Shown here piece by piece: positions 11,210 to 23,451 of a stretch of DNA of 64,000 bases. Origin of the DNA: Rhodamnia argentea. Taxonomy: Eukaryota > Streptophyta > Magnoliopsida > Myrtales > Myrtaceae. Within the stretch, counting starts at the first letter, position 1, and each line of letters starts with the position of its first letter. The position numbers and the translations under genes are program-made. The notes beneath the pieces were generated by a model that saw only the letters and a program-made list of their open reading frames with translations, was not told where the DNA came from and made no database searches. The stretch covers positions 16,430,001 through 16,494,000 of the forward strand of contig NC_063153.1 in assembly GCF_020921035.1 (NCBI RefSeq), written 5' to 3'.

Positions 11210-14200
11210 ATGAAGCGGGGCAAGCTCTTTGTACAGGGTCTCTATCTATTATTGCTCTGGAGTAATGACCCAATTGGTAATTTCCCTTTCTTTTTTGGGT
11301 TTGGAGTTCGAATTTAGTCTTTTTCCTTTTCTTGCTGTCAATTTCTGTGGGATTCTTGTTTTCTTTGGCCGAAATTGAGTACCTGGTGTGATCGTCTTGA
11401 TAGGGAATTGTTCTTGAATTGGGTCCTTTTAGGATGTGGGCTTATAGTATTTTTCCTCTTGTCGTGGATATGATACTGCAAGTATAATAAGAAGTTGAAA
11501 TTGAATCGACTCTGTTTTGTGGTTAGTGGTGCTAAGCCCTTACCTACTTGACTGGACTGTTCCAACTTCGGAAAATTCAAGACAATTTGGATGAGAGTTT
11601 GCTTATTTCAATAGCAATTGATGTCTCAGAGCTTTATCTCTCAACCATTCCTGTGCGCGCACACTGGGGCGTACGTGTGTGTTTGGGGAGTGGTGCAAAT
11701 GGTGATCTGTTACTTGTCAGTACTTGTGATTGTGGGAATCCAAGAAAGATCATCTCCTGGATGGCTTTCTTGAAGGTTGATTTTAAAGCATTCATATCGA
11801 TCGAAACTGTTGTTATGTAGTGTTCTGATGTGCATGATCTTAGGTTTTCGCAGTTCTCTAAATCTTTAGAACAAGAGAAAGGAAATCCCTCTTATCAGAT
11901 TTCTCTGTGCACAAATAACGTATTGCTCCATGTTAAACAAAAATTCTGCTGTGTTTCTGTTGCTTGTATGTTGCTCTGTTCGATACTAGAGTCTATGTCA
12001 ATGTTTGACTTTCGGGTCAAGACTGCTTGACAATCATAATGGCAATGACACACATCAATCTTAGAGGATCAGTTATATGAGAATTTCAGTCTTCTGTAGT
12101 TAGCTGCACGTAGTATCTCTAAATTCTGCAGCGCATACTCGGTAAAATTGATAAAGTTGGCTGTATTTTCTCAGTTGCATGGGCTGCTGAAGCATTCATC
12201 GGTACCTATGGAATAAATTACGGGAGGATTGCAGATAATATCCCTTCCCCTGACGAAGTTGTTACTCTTCTCAGAGCAGCGAAAATAAGGAATGTACGTA
12301 TTTATGATGCTGATCACAGTGTCCTCAAAGCTTTTAGTGGAACTGGACTCGATTTAGTTGTTGGGCTTCCGAATGGTAACCTAAAAGATGTCAATGCTAG
12401 TGAAGATCATGCATTGGATTGGGTTAAAGAGAATGTGCAGTCTTTCCTCCCTGACACGCGGATTCGCGGGATCGCAGTGGGCAATGAAGTGTTAGGAGGA
12501 AGCAATGAGCTCTGGAGTGTTCTTTTGGGCGCAGTGAAAAATGTGTACAATGCCGTAAAGAAACTTCAGTTGGATGACGTGGTGCAAATAACAACTGCAC
12601 ATTCATCGGCCGTCTTTGCCAATTCTTATCCTCCCTCTTCTTGTAAATTCAATGATAATGTGGACCAGTACATGAAGCCTCTATTGGCATTTTTCCACGA
12701 AATCGGTTCCCCATTCTGTTTGAATGCTTACCCATTTTTGGCTTATCTGAGTGATCCCGGGAACATTGACGTCAATTATGCCCTCTTCCAGAAGACCCAG
12801 GGGATCTATGATGAGAAAAACGATATACACTATGATAATATGCTAGATGCTATTATTGATGCTGCCTATGTTGCCCTTGAGGATGCTGGATTTAAAAAGA
12901 TGGAAGTCATTGTCACCGAGACAGGGTGGGCTTCAAAAGGAGATAGTAACGAAGCTGCAGCAACAGTGGATAATGCAAGAACATACAACTATAACCTGCG
13001 CAAAAGACTTGCCTTAAGGAAAGGGACTCCTTTGAGACCAAAATATGCACTGAAGGCTTATATTTTTGCCTTGTTTAACGAGAATCAGAAACCGGGACCG
13101 ACTTCTGAGAGGAATTATGGACTGTTCAAGCCGGATGGAAGCATTTCTTATGAGATAGGATTTCCGGCGCTTAAATCTTCATCTGCAACATCTCTGCGTG
13201 TCTCTTTGAAGGTATGCAAATTTATGATCATCAGATTTTGTTAATCTTGATAGATGACACCTGGGGTTTGCGGGAAATTGGTCTTGCTAATGTTGTTGTA
13301 GGGTCATCAAATTTCTGTTTCAATGTAATATTTAGAATCATGGCATGCTCATTAGGCCATTTTTCCTTTCTGTCGGGTTTCTCTTTTGATGCCAACTGCG
13401 GATCTCACCAACTCTTTTCTCCAATGAATCGCTGTAGCATGGTTTTATTTTAGCCAATTTTCCTTTTCACTTGCAATGAGTCTAGACAAGAGAAAACATT
13501 AAAGTGAAACTCTCCTTCTCAAAATAGGTAAGCGATCTGATTCTTGCAACACTCAAGCTTCCTGTTTTGACTCAAAAGTGTAACTGATATGCCTAGGTCC
13601 TTGAATGTGATTACTTCGAATCATGGTACTTTGAGCCCGACAGAATTCATTTACCAGAAAGTTTGTATTTTTGTGCCATCAACCAATTAGTCAATTGCAG
13701 TTTGCATCCTATGGGCTCATATCAGTCGATGTGGAGAATTTTTTTTACTCATCTTCGTTCCATCTGTGATCATTCCTGGTGGCTACAAAGTAGCCTTCAT
13801 GCATTTTACCTTAGCAAATTGGGCAATAGTCATGTTTCTAATCCTCCAATCTACCAACAAACAAAAGAAGTATACCATTTGATCCCTTAATCAGCCAAAA
13901 AAATTGTAGTAAAAATGTATTATATCATGAGAAGGGAAGATAGTCCATTCCACCAAATAGGCCAATCGTATTGAAACTGCAGTTTGAGCCTTGAGGCTGC
14001 ATGGAGATTTGCTTTATAAGTTTGTGGAATATGTCTAGTGTATTGTCACATCTGACTTGTTCATTTTCCTTAATACTTTCAAGTCAGAATCCTCTCTTAT
14101 GTGAAGCTAATGTACATATTTCACCGTATAAACCACTGTTCCATATTGATTTGCGTTCATAGAAAATAATTTTTTTATGCCAAATGGTCTAAGGTTTTGA

Positions 14201-14339
14201 AGTCCTCTGTTTTCTCACGTGGTTTTTTCTCCTGCTCTTGGTGTCTATGCAGGTCATTCAAGCTCGAGCTTGTTTTGGGTCAAACTTCGCTGTGCATGTG
14301 GCCTCTACAGTGATACTGATACTGTTTTCCAGATTCTAA
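11210..14339 (+). CDS. GPI-anchored glucan endo-1,3-beta-glucosidase (GH17), three exons
   Basis: Plant GH17 enzymes hydrolyse beta-1,3-glucan (callose) at the wall, membrane face or plasmodesmata. Exons: 11210-11276, 12175-13211 and 14253-14339, with GT-AG borders, split codon GTT (Val) at the first junction and phase 0 at the second, giving 396 residues. Residues 1-25 are a signal peptide (LYLLLLW core, AWA cleavage). The mature domain starts near FIGTYGINYGRIADNIPSP. The catalytic acid/base is Glu127 in GIAVGNEVLG and the nucleophile Glu271 in VTETGWASKG; ALFNENQKPGP and ERNYGLFKPDG close the barrel. The last exon adds a short spacer and a hydrophobic tail (VASTVILILFSRF) typical of GPI addition. 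No CBM43/X8 module follows. The short first exon was chosen because it alone gives a signal peptide and the right phase. It resembles glucan endo-1,3-beta-glucosidase 14-type proteins. Intron 2 is ~1 kb. Confidence 0.92.
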
Positions 14340-15639
14340 AATCAAGTCGGGATTTTTCCATTCATTTGGCACCAGCCATCTGAGGGGGTAGGGTTCTGCG
14401 GTTCTACAGATTACAACGGATATAAAAGATGATATATTCATTTTCCAGGAACGTTACCCAAAAATCTGCTGAGTATTTTCACTCGAGCAGGAATTGCATG
14501 ACTTTGGGCAGATTCAAAAGCCTCTCTTCCTATATCAGTTATACAGGTCTCTCTCTTTTCTCTCTTTCCAGGATTTCTGGGTGGTTCTTAACTGTTGCTT
14601 GCATTGCATTGCATTTTCATGTGACCTGTCTCTCGCGCGCCCGGGGGAGGGGGGGCGGGGTTGGGGGGAAGTACATCAATTGGCGTTTGTACTGCGTGAC
14701 ATGTTGACATGATATCACCGGCTGATGACATGCTTCTTTTGGCCCGCCGTCGCTCCTTGTAGGCATTATTATATATCCGATATACTTACACAGCGCGAAG
14801 GGTTGGCAATTCATGTTCACTTGTCAAGTATTGAGGGTAATATCGCTGATGACGCGGCGCTCGTTTCATCCAAATAATGACATAATCAGCAGAGCCCTTG
14901 TTAAGGGCTTTTTCTCATTGGCAATACAAAAATTTGTGGACTAAACTGCAAATTGATAAAGAGTGAAATTCAGTTTTTTGTGCATTTTTACCTCACGATT
15001 TGAAGGCAAAGATGCACTGCTATTTGTTGCAGCTTTTAAAACGAGATTTGCTCATGAAGAAAAAGCATTCTTAGACAATGTCTTGGTCAACATCTGTAGG
15101 TGGGAAATTAGTTTGGTGAAGATGTTTCCATCTGGGACAAACTCTTCTAGGGATGACTCAAGCCTTGCGTAGAAAACACCTAGAGGTCGGCACATGTATT
15201 GACTACGTTGTTCACCGAAGCGAAGAACATACTATAATCTAAACGATATAAAAACCGGTTATTTCCAAAGTTCAAATTGCCGTGCATGTGCAGCCATTTT
15301 TAAAATAAGAAGCCGAAGCGAAAAATCCGAACACGAGTCTTCCCGCCATCGATACCCCGTCAAACGATATGGGCAACCGATTCTTCGAAAATGTCTATAA
15401 TCAGCGACACGGCTATTATTCTACATATATGTGCACAAAATGTCCAATGAAGATGAAGAAAAACTGAAGGTCCAAAGTGCTTAGCGAAGAAAAAAATAAG
15501 CGAGAGACATAAATAGTCAACGAAGGGCCAGAACGAAGTGATAAGAACGCGTAATCAAACTAATTATAGCGGAAATCATGACCAAAGATAAAAGGAGTCA
15601 ATATTTCTAGACGGTGATTTTCTCTATCAAACCCCAATT
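14340..15639. other. GH17 3' region and intergenic DNA
   Basis: The 3' UTR probably ends within a few hundred bases. It is followed by a G-rich motif (14643-14668) and then unique-looking AT-rich DNA to about 15.64 kb. No supported gene; the 69-codon frame at 14963 shows no homology that I recognise. Confidence 0.5.
14643..14668 (+). other. Strong G-quadruplex motif
   Basis: Four runs of 5, 7, 4 and 6 guanines are separated by loops of only 1, 1 and 2 bases. The motif lies about 300 bases after the GH17 stop codon and on its sense strand, so it could be in the 3' UTR or the termination region. Confidence 0.8.
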
Positions 15640-15940
15640 TCACTCAAAATTGATTACCAAAACAGCCTTAAATTTATTGCAATTGTGCCAATTAAGTCCT
15701 AAACTTTTTTTTTTGTTAGTTGAATCATAAATCTTTTATAATCAGTGCCAGTTTAGTCCACTTTGTTGGCCCGTACTAACATGGATATTTTTTAATAAAT
15801 TTTTTTTCTTATTTTTTTCCCTCTTTCTTTTGTTTTCCTTCCTAAACCTACTGCTACCGTGGCCGGCGAGCTTCCGGGGAGGGCTTCATAGCCCCCGATC
15901 GGCCTCACCTCCGGCGCGCCTCATTGAAAAGGACGCATCG
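15640..15940. repeat. Fragment of a dispersed repeat family
   Basis: The start (ATTACCAAAACAGCCTTAAA, then TTGTGCCAATTAAGTCCTAA) matches the ends of the element at 60898-61615. It then runs into a T-rich tract and a GC-rich patch at 15855-15925. The partner end is missing, so this is a truncated copy. Confidence 0.6.
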
Positions 15941-17107
15941 TTGGTAATTATCCCCTCAAAATTACCTAAAGAAATTATAAAATAAAAAGAATTGCACAAA
16001 TACGTCGATGTGTTTATTTTATATTCACGATGTCACCGCCCTAGAGCAGGTATCAACTCGTGGCGGTGCATTTATTTATCCCTGTTCGTTCCAGAGCTCG
16101 CTTTAAAAAATAAAAATAAAAATGAATCACCTGCTCATCTCTCTCTCTTTCCTTTTGTCCTTTTGTCTTTTTGTTTTTTGGTCGAATTTTCCTTGTTTTC
16201 TTCCAAATTCTTTTCTACTTTCATTTCGACTTCTATTTTTCATGCATAGTTTTTTGCCATGTCAACGCTACCTACACTAACAAATATTTGGACAAAAGCT
16301 GGCGTCAATTTCCGGCGTGCCACGTCACTAGATTTGGTCGTGAGCTCGCCAAAAAGAACCGAAGGGCACTCGATAAAGAACGTTTAGGACTTCATGCTTC
16401 AAGGTTCGTGGGTTTCAAACGTAAATTTATTGGAGACTGGAGAGGGCGCTCTTGAGTTGGCAATAGCGTAAGTTAAATTGTTACACACCGCTTGACAACG
16501 GATTCCATCTATTAATTTAAACATTATGAGTTAGGACTTTCTAACCATCTTCTAATTCCAGCAAACGTAGGTTGACGCATGCAGGAGCTTCGTTGACTTT
16601 TCTTGGCCAGTGAAGAGATACATGTCTGCACCAGATGATTCTAATGGGGATGCCACCATGAGGTTTGTCCTGAATTTCGAAATAAAATAGCAATCCATTG
16701 TCACATCAAAAAAGAAGATGACCTAGGCAAGTCATAAGCTTTAATTGGATTATAGACCAAGGATCGAACCACTCTTGCGCCAAATCGTCAAAAGTGTTCT
16801 TTTTCTTGCTGATTTGAGGTACATTAATGTCGAAATTTTAATTCTTTTCCCCTAAAGTCAGTATTACTTGAACAAGTTATACGTATCCTCCATGTTTAGG
16901 AATGCGACCACCCACCTATTTCGAAAGGTTTTTACTTATCACGAGGGAGCACAAATCGATCTGCGCCGATTCAGGACAAAGTGAGACAGTTACATAGGAT
17001 ATCGTTGTTTAATTTAGAGGTGCTGCATGCAATGATAATATAAATGTTACTTGTGTTGTCAAAGATATAATTTCACTAACCAAACCAAAAAGAAAGCATT
17101 AAAAGGC
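15941..17107. other. Intergenic DNA before the first phytocyanin
   Basis: AT-rich and without recognisable coding sequence. Short open frames at 15992-16455 are T-rich and match no family. Nothing else is seen. Confidence 0.4.
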
Positions 17108-17328
17108 CCACCAAATCAAACGCAAGTGTTTTCAACCGTCCAAGGATTGAAGAGACTTTCCAACTGACTTCAAATCCTCCGGCTACATAAGCATGCATAA
17201 CTGCAACAGAAATTTGCACATATACACTCCGACCGCATCATCAGTTGGCAAGCACAAACCACAGGTTTAGGCACCCAGGGCGACCTGAGATACACACATA
17301 GCTTCGACACGGCGCTGCGCTTAGCAAG
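17108..17328 (+). promoter_or_regulatory. Upstream region conserved between the two phytocyanin paralogs
   Basis: This segment is clearly homologous to 26757-26973: shared ACCAAATCAAA, GGACTTTCCAACT-like, CTACATAAGCA, CTCGACCGCATC-like and GGCGACCTGAGA blocks in the same order. It therefore probably holds the core promoter and 5' UTR copied with the gene. No perfect TATAAA is present; TATACACT at 17221 and ACATAAG at about 17185 are candidates. Confidence 0.6.
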
Positions 17329-18659
17329 ATGGCCAGGGATAGAGCGATGCACAACTTAGCGGGTCGTGCTCTAGCGATCGCGGTGGTGGAAATATTGGCG
17401 ATGTTGAGGAGCATGGAGGCGGCGTCATACACGGTGGGAGACTCCGCTGGTTGGAGCACCCCGGGGAACGGGGCCTCCTTCTACTCTAGCTGGGCGAGCG
17501 GCCACACCTTTCGTGTCGGCGACGTTTTAGGTACAATCACCAATTCTTCGGCTTTCATCGATCATGTCCACCGCCAATAAAGAGTTTGTGTATATATAGT
17601 TAGTATTTATTTGACATTTGAAATGATAATGTAATTCGAACTATACAAACTATGATTAATTTGAATACTATCAGCTCTAGTCATTACAACTTAGCTACAT
17701 GTCCCATGGACGAAAGTGACGAACTATTATCATATATGTTGAGATATACGTATGAATTGTATTAGAAAAGTCTCACATCAAAAAATTAATGCAGTGTGGA
17801 GTTGCCAATATGTATTAATTGGCTCATAATTCAATGGCTTAAGCGTTTGAGCGAATGTAGATTCGATTGAATATGTCAACTTGACTCGGATTTGAGCTCC
17901 CTTTTGATAATTCCATCCGATAAATGTATCGAACTTTTGTTAGTCGCTCCCAACAATATATGTGAACCATAGTCAACCCACTTAAGTCCACTTAATATGC
18001 TTCTTTTGCCCCTTGAATGTTCTGCACACTTTGATTTGCCAAGAAGTTTGAACATGCTTGACATTCAAATTTTTTTAATGATTTTTTGACCGTTTATATG
18101 GCTTGGTTTCAATAAGTCAACGGGAGAAATAAGCATCACTTACTCTAAATTGCTCAAACCACAAGTAAATTTTTTGACATAGCTCGAGAAGAAGTAGCAT
18201 TAGATGGACCAATATGGTTATTAGTATTACACATGGCGCTATACCATTAACAGGACATGTATAGATTACATGTGCGATTTTTAATCTGAATGGAAAAATT
18301 CATTTGACTTTGCAGTCTTCAACTTCATTGATGGCCAACACAGCGTTGCCGTCGTCTCGCCGTCGGACTTCAACAGCTGCAACACCGCTTCTCCAATCGC
18401 TCTCCTGACTAGTGCGCCCGTGGACTACACCATCAACACCACCGGGACCTTCTACTTCATATGCACCCATGACTCTCATTGCTCGCAGGGCCAAAAGCTG
18501 GCCGTCACAGCCGGCACGGCTTCTGGCCCCACCACCAGCCCGCCCGGCACCACCACTCCGCCTCCTCCTCCACCTCCGGGCCATTCTGGCACGGGTTATC
18601 TGTACGCCTCAGACCGTGCCGTGTTTGCTTCTGTGGCCTTGTATTTTCTCATGATGTAG
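17329..18659 (+). CDS. Phytocyanin (stellacyanin-type blue copper protein), probably GPI-anchored; two exons
   Basis: A small secreted blue copper protein, thought to take part in redox or wall-related processes at the cell surface. Exons 17329-17530 and 18316-18659 (GT-AG, split Val codon) give 181 residues. Residues 1-32 are a signal peptide. The plastocyanin-like domain opens SYTVGDSAGW and holds a type-1 copper site: His76 (GQHSV), Cys117 (YFICTH), His122 (DSHC) and an axial Gln127 (CSQGQKL). The axial Gln, in place of Met, points to the stellacyanin class. Cys89 and Cys123 can form the conserved disulfide. A Pro-rich linker (TTTPPPPPPP) and a hydrophobic C-terminus (FASVALYFLMM) suggest arabinogalactan modification and a GPI anchor. 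AATAAA at 18777-18782 is a plausible poly(A) signal. The intron position matches the paralog at 26974. Confidence 0.92.
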
Positions 18660-19125
18660 CTGGAGCACTGGGGTCAAATTGACTAGGACTACTATTTGTG
18701 CGAATAAGATTATTGTCTAGCGTGTGTCATGGTATACCTACGTTTTGTCGTTCTCTCTCTCTCTCTCGTTGATGAGAATAAAGCTTGGTTAATTTCTATG
18801 TTAACATATTGTGTCACGAGATTGATTTTCTTTTTCATAAATAAATAAAAATGAGCTCACGGGTGATGTCATACTCAACTTAGCCACCGCTATTGGAGAT
18901 TGTCAAATACTTTAATGGCTCAACCTTTTTTCATTTCCCTTATGACTTTGATACTCATTTTTTTGGGCTTTGACAATCCTATCATTTGTGTGGCCCATCA
19001 CTTCTTATATGCTTCCCTTTTTTTTTTTTTTCAACTCTTTAATTTCGTTTCTTCTTTTTCACTTTACGGGTCCCACTTCCGTCTTCCTTAATCATCTTCC
19101 CCTGTGTCGGGCAAAATTGACATCC
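18660..19125. other. Phytocyanin 3' region
   Basis: It is homologous to 27832-28020 as far as about 18890 (shared TGATGAGAATAAA and GATGTCATACTC blocks), so the duplicated segment includes the 3' UTR. A poly-T tract lies at 19019-19031. No gene is seen. Confidence 0.6.
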
Positions 19126-20610
19126 GTGCACTGGCATTGAAGAGACTAAATAACTACCTGTGTGGTTGTATGCGTCTTGAGTTGCTATTCGAGGAAATCC
19201 TCTATAAAAAGCTCGAAAGGAGGCGCTCACAAATCATCAAATCTAGTACGAGTGTCTCGACGCGTTCACTTCTTTCAAGCTCGGTAGAGTTTTGAGAGCA
19301 TCATTGGCAAAAAGGGTCTTTGATGGTTGGTGTGTTAGCATTGATGAGAACTTCTTGCCGAAGGAATATATCTACCCTTGATCTTCATGATTTTTACTTC
19401 AGAGAATGTACCTACTAGAATTTTGCAGTGACTTTTTTTTTCATGCTAATATTGTCTAAGTATGTTTCATGAAATGATTATTGTTTTCTTTCCAAATATA
19501 TCTATGGTACTATTCTTTAAATTCATGCGTGCACTAGCATCGAAGAGATTGAATAACTACCCGTGAGATCGCATGGGTCTCGAGTTGCTATTTGATAATA
19601 CAAATTAGAAAAGGTCGAAAAACCGAAGGAGATTACATTGAGCAGCCAGGATGGCAAGATACTCACGAATCATCAAATCGAGTGTGGTGGCCTTGACGCG
19701 TTCACTTCTTTCGAGCTCGGTAGAGTTTTGAGAGCATCATTGATGGATAGGGTCTTTGACGGTTGGTGTGCTAGGATGGATGAGAACTTCTTGTTGAAGA
19801 AATATATCTACCATTGATCTTCATGATTTTTACTTGAAAAAGTTTAAAGAATGTACCTTTGAGAAATTTGCAGTGATTTTTTTTTTTGGCTAATATTGTC
19901 TGACTATGTTTCATGAAATGATCATTGTTTTCTTTCCAAGTATATTTACGGTACTATTATTTAACTTCATCCGTGCACTGGCATTGAAAAGATTGAATAA
20001 CTACCCGTGGGTCGCATGGGTCTCGAGTTGCTATCCGAGGAAATCCTCGCTGAAAAGCCAAAGAGATTACATTGAGCGGCTGGGATGACAATGTACTCTC
20101 GGATCATCAAATCGAATATGGATGCCTCGATGCATTCACTTCTTTTGAGCTCGATAGAATTTTGAGAGCAACATCGGTGGATAGGGTCTTTGATGGTTGG
20201 TGTGTTAGGATTGATGAGAGCTTCTTATTTAAGGAATATATCTACCTTGATCTTCGTGATTTTTACTTGTAAAAGTTCAGGGGATGTACCTACAAGAATT
20301 TTGCAGTGACTTTTTTTTCATGCAAATATTGCTTGACTATGTTTCATGAAATGATCATTGTTTTCTTTCCAAGTATATCTACGATACTATTATTTAACTT
20401 GATCAATGCACTTGCATCGAAGAGATTGAATAACTACCTTGTGGGGTCGCATGGGTCTTGAGTTGCTATTCCGAGGAAATCCTCTATAAAAAGGGTCGTA
20501 AAGCCAAAGGAGAGATTACATTGAGCACCTGGGATGACAAGGTGCTCATGGATTATCAAATCGAATATGGATGCCTCGACTCGTTTACTTCTTTTGAGCT
20601 CTGTATCAAC
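19126..20610 (+). repeat. Four tandem ~430-bp units of a broken 3'-5' exonuclease (DEDDy, Werner-like) pseudogene
   Basis: Units start at 19126, 19529, 19973 and 20406 with variants of GTGCACTGGCATTGAAGAGA; the last is truncated. Read with frameshifts, each unit encodes variants of LELLSEEIL, KPKEITLSGWDD, then HQIEYGCLDAFTSFEL and RVFDGWCVRIDE. YGCLD fits the ExoIII motif Y-x3-D of DEDDy exonucleases, and the QIxYxCxDAFxSFExGR block is the C-terminal end of plant Werner-syndrome-like exonuclease domains. All units have stops or frameshifts; the longest open piece is 20072-20272. The domain assignment is from motif recognition only. Unit lengths of about 403, 444 and 433 bp and visible divergence show the array is not recent. 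Confidence 0.7.
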
Positions 20611-21059
20611 AAATTAAAAGTTTAGAAACCATATTACATATTGAGCCTAAGTTCAAAGAGCATTTGCGTCATTATCCCACAAAAAAACCACGTCGGTATT
20701 CGCCATTAGCCAATTTGGAAGGACTTGAAAGAAGAACTTGATTGCACTATTTTGATAAATTTTAGTACTTGATTGTACCTTTTGAAAGTTTTAACATCCC
20801 ATCACACTTTTGTTATAAATTTTAAGACTTTTCAATATACACGGCGGTTCATTCCGATTCCTTTTTTAATAATAATTTTTAAAATAATAAATAATAAAAT
20901 AAACATAATAAATTATAAATTATAAAATACAATTAAATTGTACATTGTAATAAAATATGGGGAAAAAAAAAAGAAGGAATGAGCTTGAACTTAATGAATT
21001 ATCATTAAGCGCTTACATATCTTCTTGGGGATAGAAGAATCAAAGCCCATGTAGTTCTT
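20611..21059. other. AT-rich spacer next to the hAT element
   Basis: It contains a piece of the dispersed family seen at 9.84 and 38.3 kb (AACCATATTACATATTGAGC at about 20628), then a very A/T-rich tract at 20870-20960. No coding sequence. Confidence 0.5.
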
Positions 21060-23215
21060 TTACCTTTGAGAACCCCAACTTACCTCATCGTCAATCGTAT
21101 GGTTGGTACCCGGGGGGGTGGTATCTCCAACATCATCGCTAAAAAATTCGTATTCACGATCTAACTCTTGGTGTCGATTTATCGCCCTCCCCCCATTCCC
21201 CAAAAAAATTTTAAGTTTCAAAAGTGGGGTTAATCTTGAACGGCGAGAGTCCAAAATTAATCATCCAGACTAAATACTTGTTCAACGCAACCGTTGAAGA
21301 AGGGGTTGATAATATTTGACGAGCGATGAGGGCGGAACTGGATAATCGATTTGGTGACTCTTCCACCACTTGATTTCAAAATCTGTACTATGTTCGCATC
21401 ACGAAACTCAAATTGAGTGGTTAAATATTTTTCTAATTCAGAAATACTACTGTTGCCCTTCTTTTTTTTTTTTTTTTTTGCCTACTCTTAAGCATATTAT
21501 ACCCTCTACTAAGTGAACTACCACATTCGCTACGTGAGGCAGTAGATTGTAAAGATCCGGAATCACTTAAACAATATCTACTAGAAAATTCTCCATATAA
21601 TGCTACTATAGATTCTTTAATATCTCATAATATATTTGAAATATCTATTGAATCTTCCAAATGTAAACAATCATGATAATACACATTCAAATAATCTTGT
21701 AAACCGTCTAATTTAATACGTGGATAAAAAACAATACCAACTAAATAGACAAGAGGAATTTGCAAATAATAATGCAACCATTTTTCTCGCATTACTAAAA
21801 TAGTTCGACCTAATTCGGTATCATTTTCATATTCACTAAAAACACTACCAATATTAACACACTCTATTAAAAATAAATGCGTTGTAGGATAATAAATACA
21901 AGATAAAGTCTTAGTAGCATCATTAAAAATTTTCAAAATATCTAAAATTTTCTTGCAAACGTCCCAATGTTGAGGAAGTAAAGTAATTTGGGAATATTTT
22001 GTGAAATAAACATACATAATAAATCTTTATATTCAAAAGTTTGCCGAAGAAATCTAGAATTCCAACGTCGGAATATCTTTTGGAAAACTTCTTGCCCTTC
22101 TCCCATTTTGTTTACAAAATTTTCCCCATGATTTCATACAATGGGGACGACTCCATAAAAATTTAATTGCACTTTTTACTGGGGCGAGAGAAGTGTCAAG
22201 AGTTCGTAAACCATCTTGTACACATAAATTTAAAACATGACAAGCACATCTAATGTGAAAAAATTGTCCGCCGAAAGTGGGTTTGCAAATATTTTCTAAT
22301 TCGGGAATAGAAGCGGTATTTGCGGCGGCATTATCAAAAACAATTGAAAATACTTTATTTATTAAATTATATTCTTCTAAAACTTGCCTAATTATTCTAT
22401 AAATATTATGAGCCGAATGTCTTTCATCAAAAACTCGGAATGCAATAAGTCTTTTTTGAATCGTCCAATCGTCACCTATCCAAAGACACGTGACACCCAT
22501 ATAAGAATGAATTTACCAAGGATCACTCCAAATATCGTTACCTATATGCACACGTCCATTGAATTCGCAAAAAATTTTGCTAAAGATTTTTTTCTTTTTA
22601 TAAAGATGAAAAACTTCGTTTAAGAGTATTTTTGGAATAGTTGGCGTGAACCAACGCAGTATTTATCAAATATTTCATATTAAAATTTTCACCGGTATTA
22701 AACGGAGCATGATCAAGGGCAACATATTCACCTAATGTTTGTTTATAAAGTGCTTCTGAAACGAAATATAGGATGAGAATTAGAAGTGGCGTACCCGGAA
22801 ATTTGTTGTTGCGTATTGTCGATCCTCGCTTGCGTTGGATGTTTTTTGTCAAATGCCGACGGAATGTTCGTAGCCATCTCCTTTGTAAATTTATATGTTT
22901 GCGAACAATATTTACATTTTATATTATACTTACCTTCGACTTCATCACGACCTTGTCGAAGTGTAGCCACAAGTCGGATGTATTATCTCGGCCCTTCCGT
23001 TCCGGCTCATTTGCCGTTGACGTTTCTTCAACACCGGTGGGAGGATGAAGACTTTCTTGTGTTGGGATGTGCTGACGTTCGAATCGGGACATAGTTGATA
23101 CTATCATCGTCATCTTCCCAACTTGCATACTCACGAAGATCATATTCGGGAATGGGATATCGGAATCTCCCATAGTCTTCTTCCCCTTGTCGATAGATTT
23201 CCCTTCCACTTGCCA
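21060..23215 (-). pseudogene. Decayed hAT-family transposase (BED zinc finger, RNase H-like core, hATC domain)
   Basis: Read on the minus strand from ATG 23215, the frames piece together a hAT transposase of the RICESLEEPER/ZBED type. In order they show an acidic N-terminus (MASGREIYRQGEEDYGRF), a BED-like finger (IKCKYCSQTYKF, about 22.90-22.93 kb) and a core with FDNAAANTASIPELE and HIRCACHVLNLCVQDG (22054-22500). A helical segment follows (KILDILKIFNDATKTLS, 21625-22017), then the C-terminal dimerisation motif (DSRRSRLTP and the EYEFFSDD tail, ending TAA at 21062-21060). At least four frameshifts and several stops break it; the poly-T at 21463-21479 sits between the core and the hATC region. 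TIRs were not identified. It is a relic, not a working gene. Confidence 0.88.
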
Positions 23216-23362
23216 TTTTTGAGAGAATTGATCGGAAATCCGATTGAGAGAATTGAGTCGGGATTGAGAGAATTGGGAGAATTTGAGCGATTTGAGAGGA
23301 TTTCGGAGAGAATTCGGAGATTGTTCGGAGAATTTGTGACAAAAATGAAAGGGGAGTATATG

Positions 23363-23370
23363 TATTTATA
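23363..23370 (-). promoter_or_regulatory. TATA box of the former hAT transposase gene
   Basis: TATAAATA on the minus strand, about 150 bases before the transposase start codon at 23215. Confidence 0.6.
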
Positions 23371-23422
23371 GGCAAGAATTATTTTTAATTATTTTTTTTT
23401 TTTTACAAGCAACGGCCCAAAG

Positions 23423-23446
23423 AGGGGAGGGAGGGGGGGTAGGGGG
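23423..23446 (+). other. G-quadruplex motif upstream of the hAT relic
   Basis: Runs of 4, 3, 7 and 5 guanines with loops of 1, 1 and 2 bases, on the strand opposite to the transposase coding strand and just upstream of its TATA box. Confidence 0.7.
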
Positions 23447-23451
23447 TAGTG

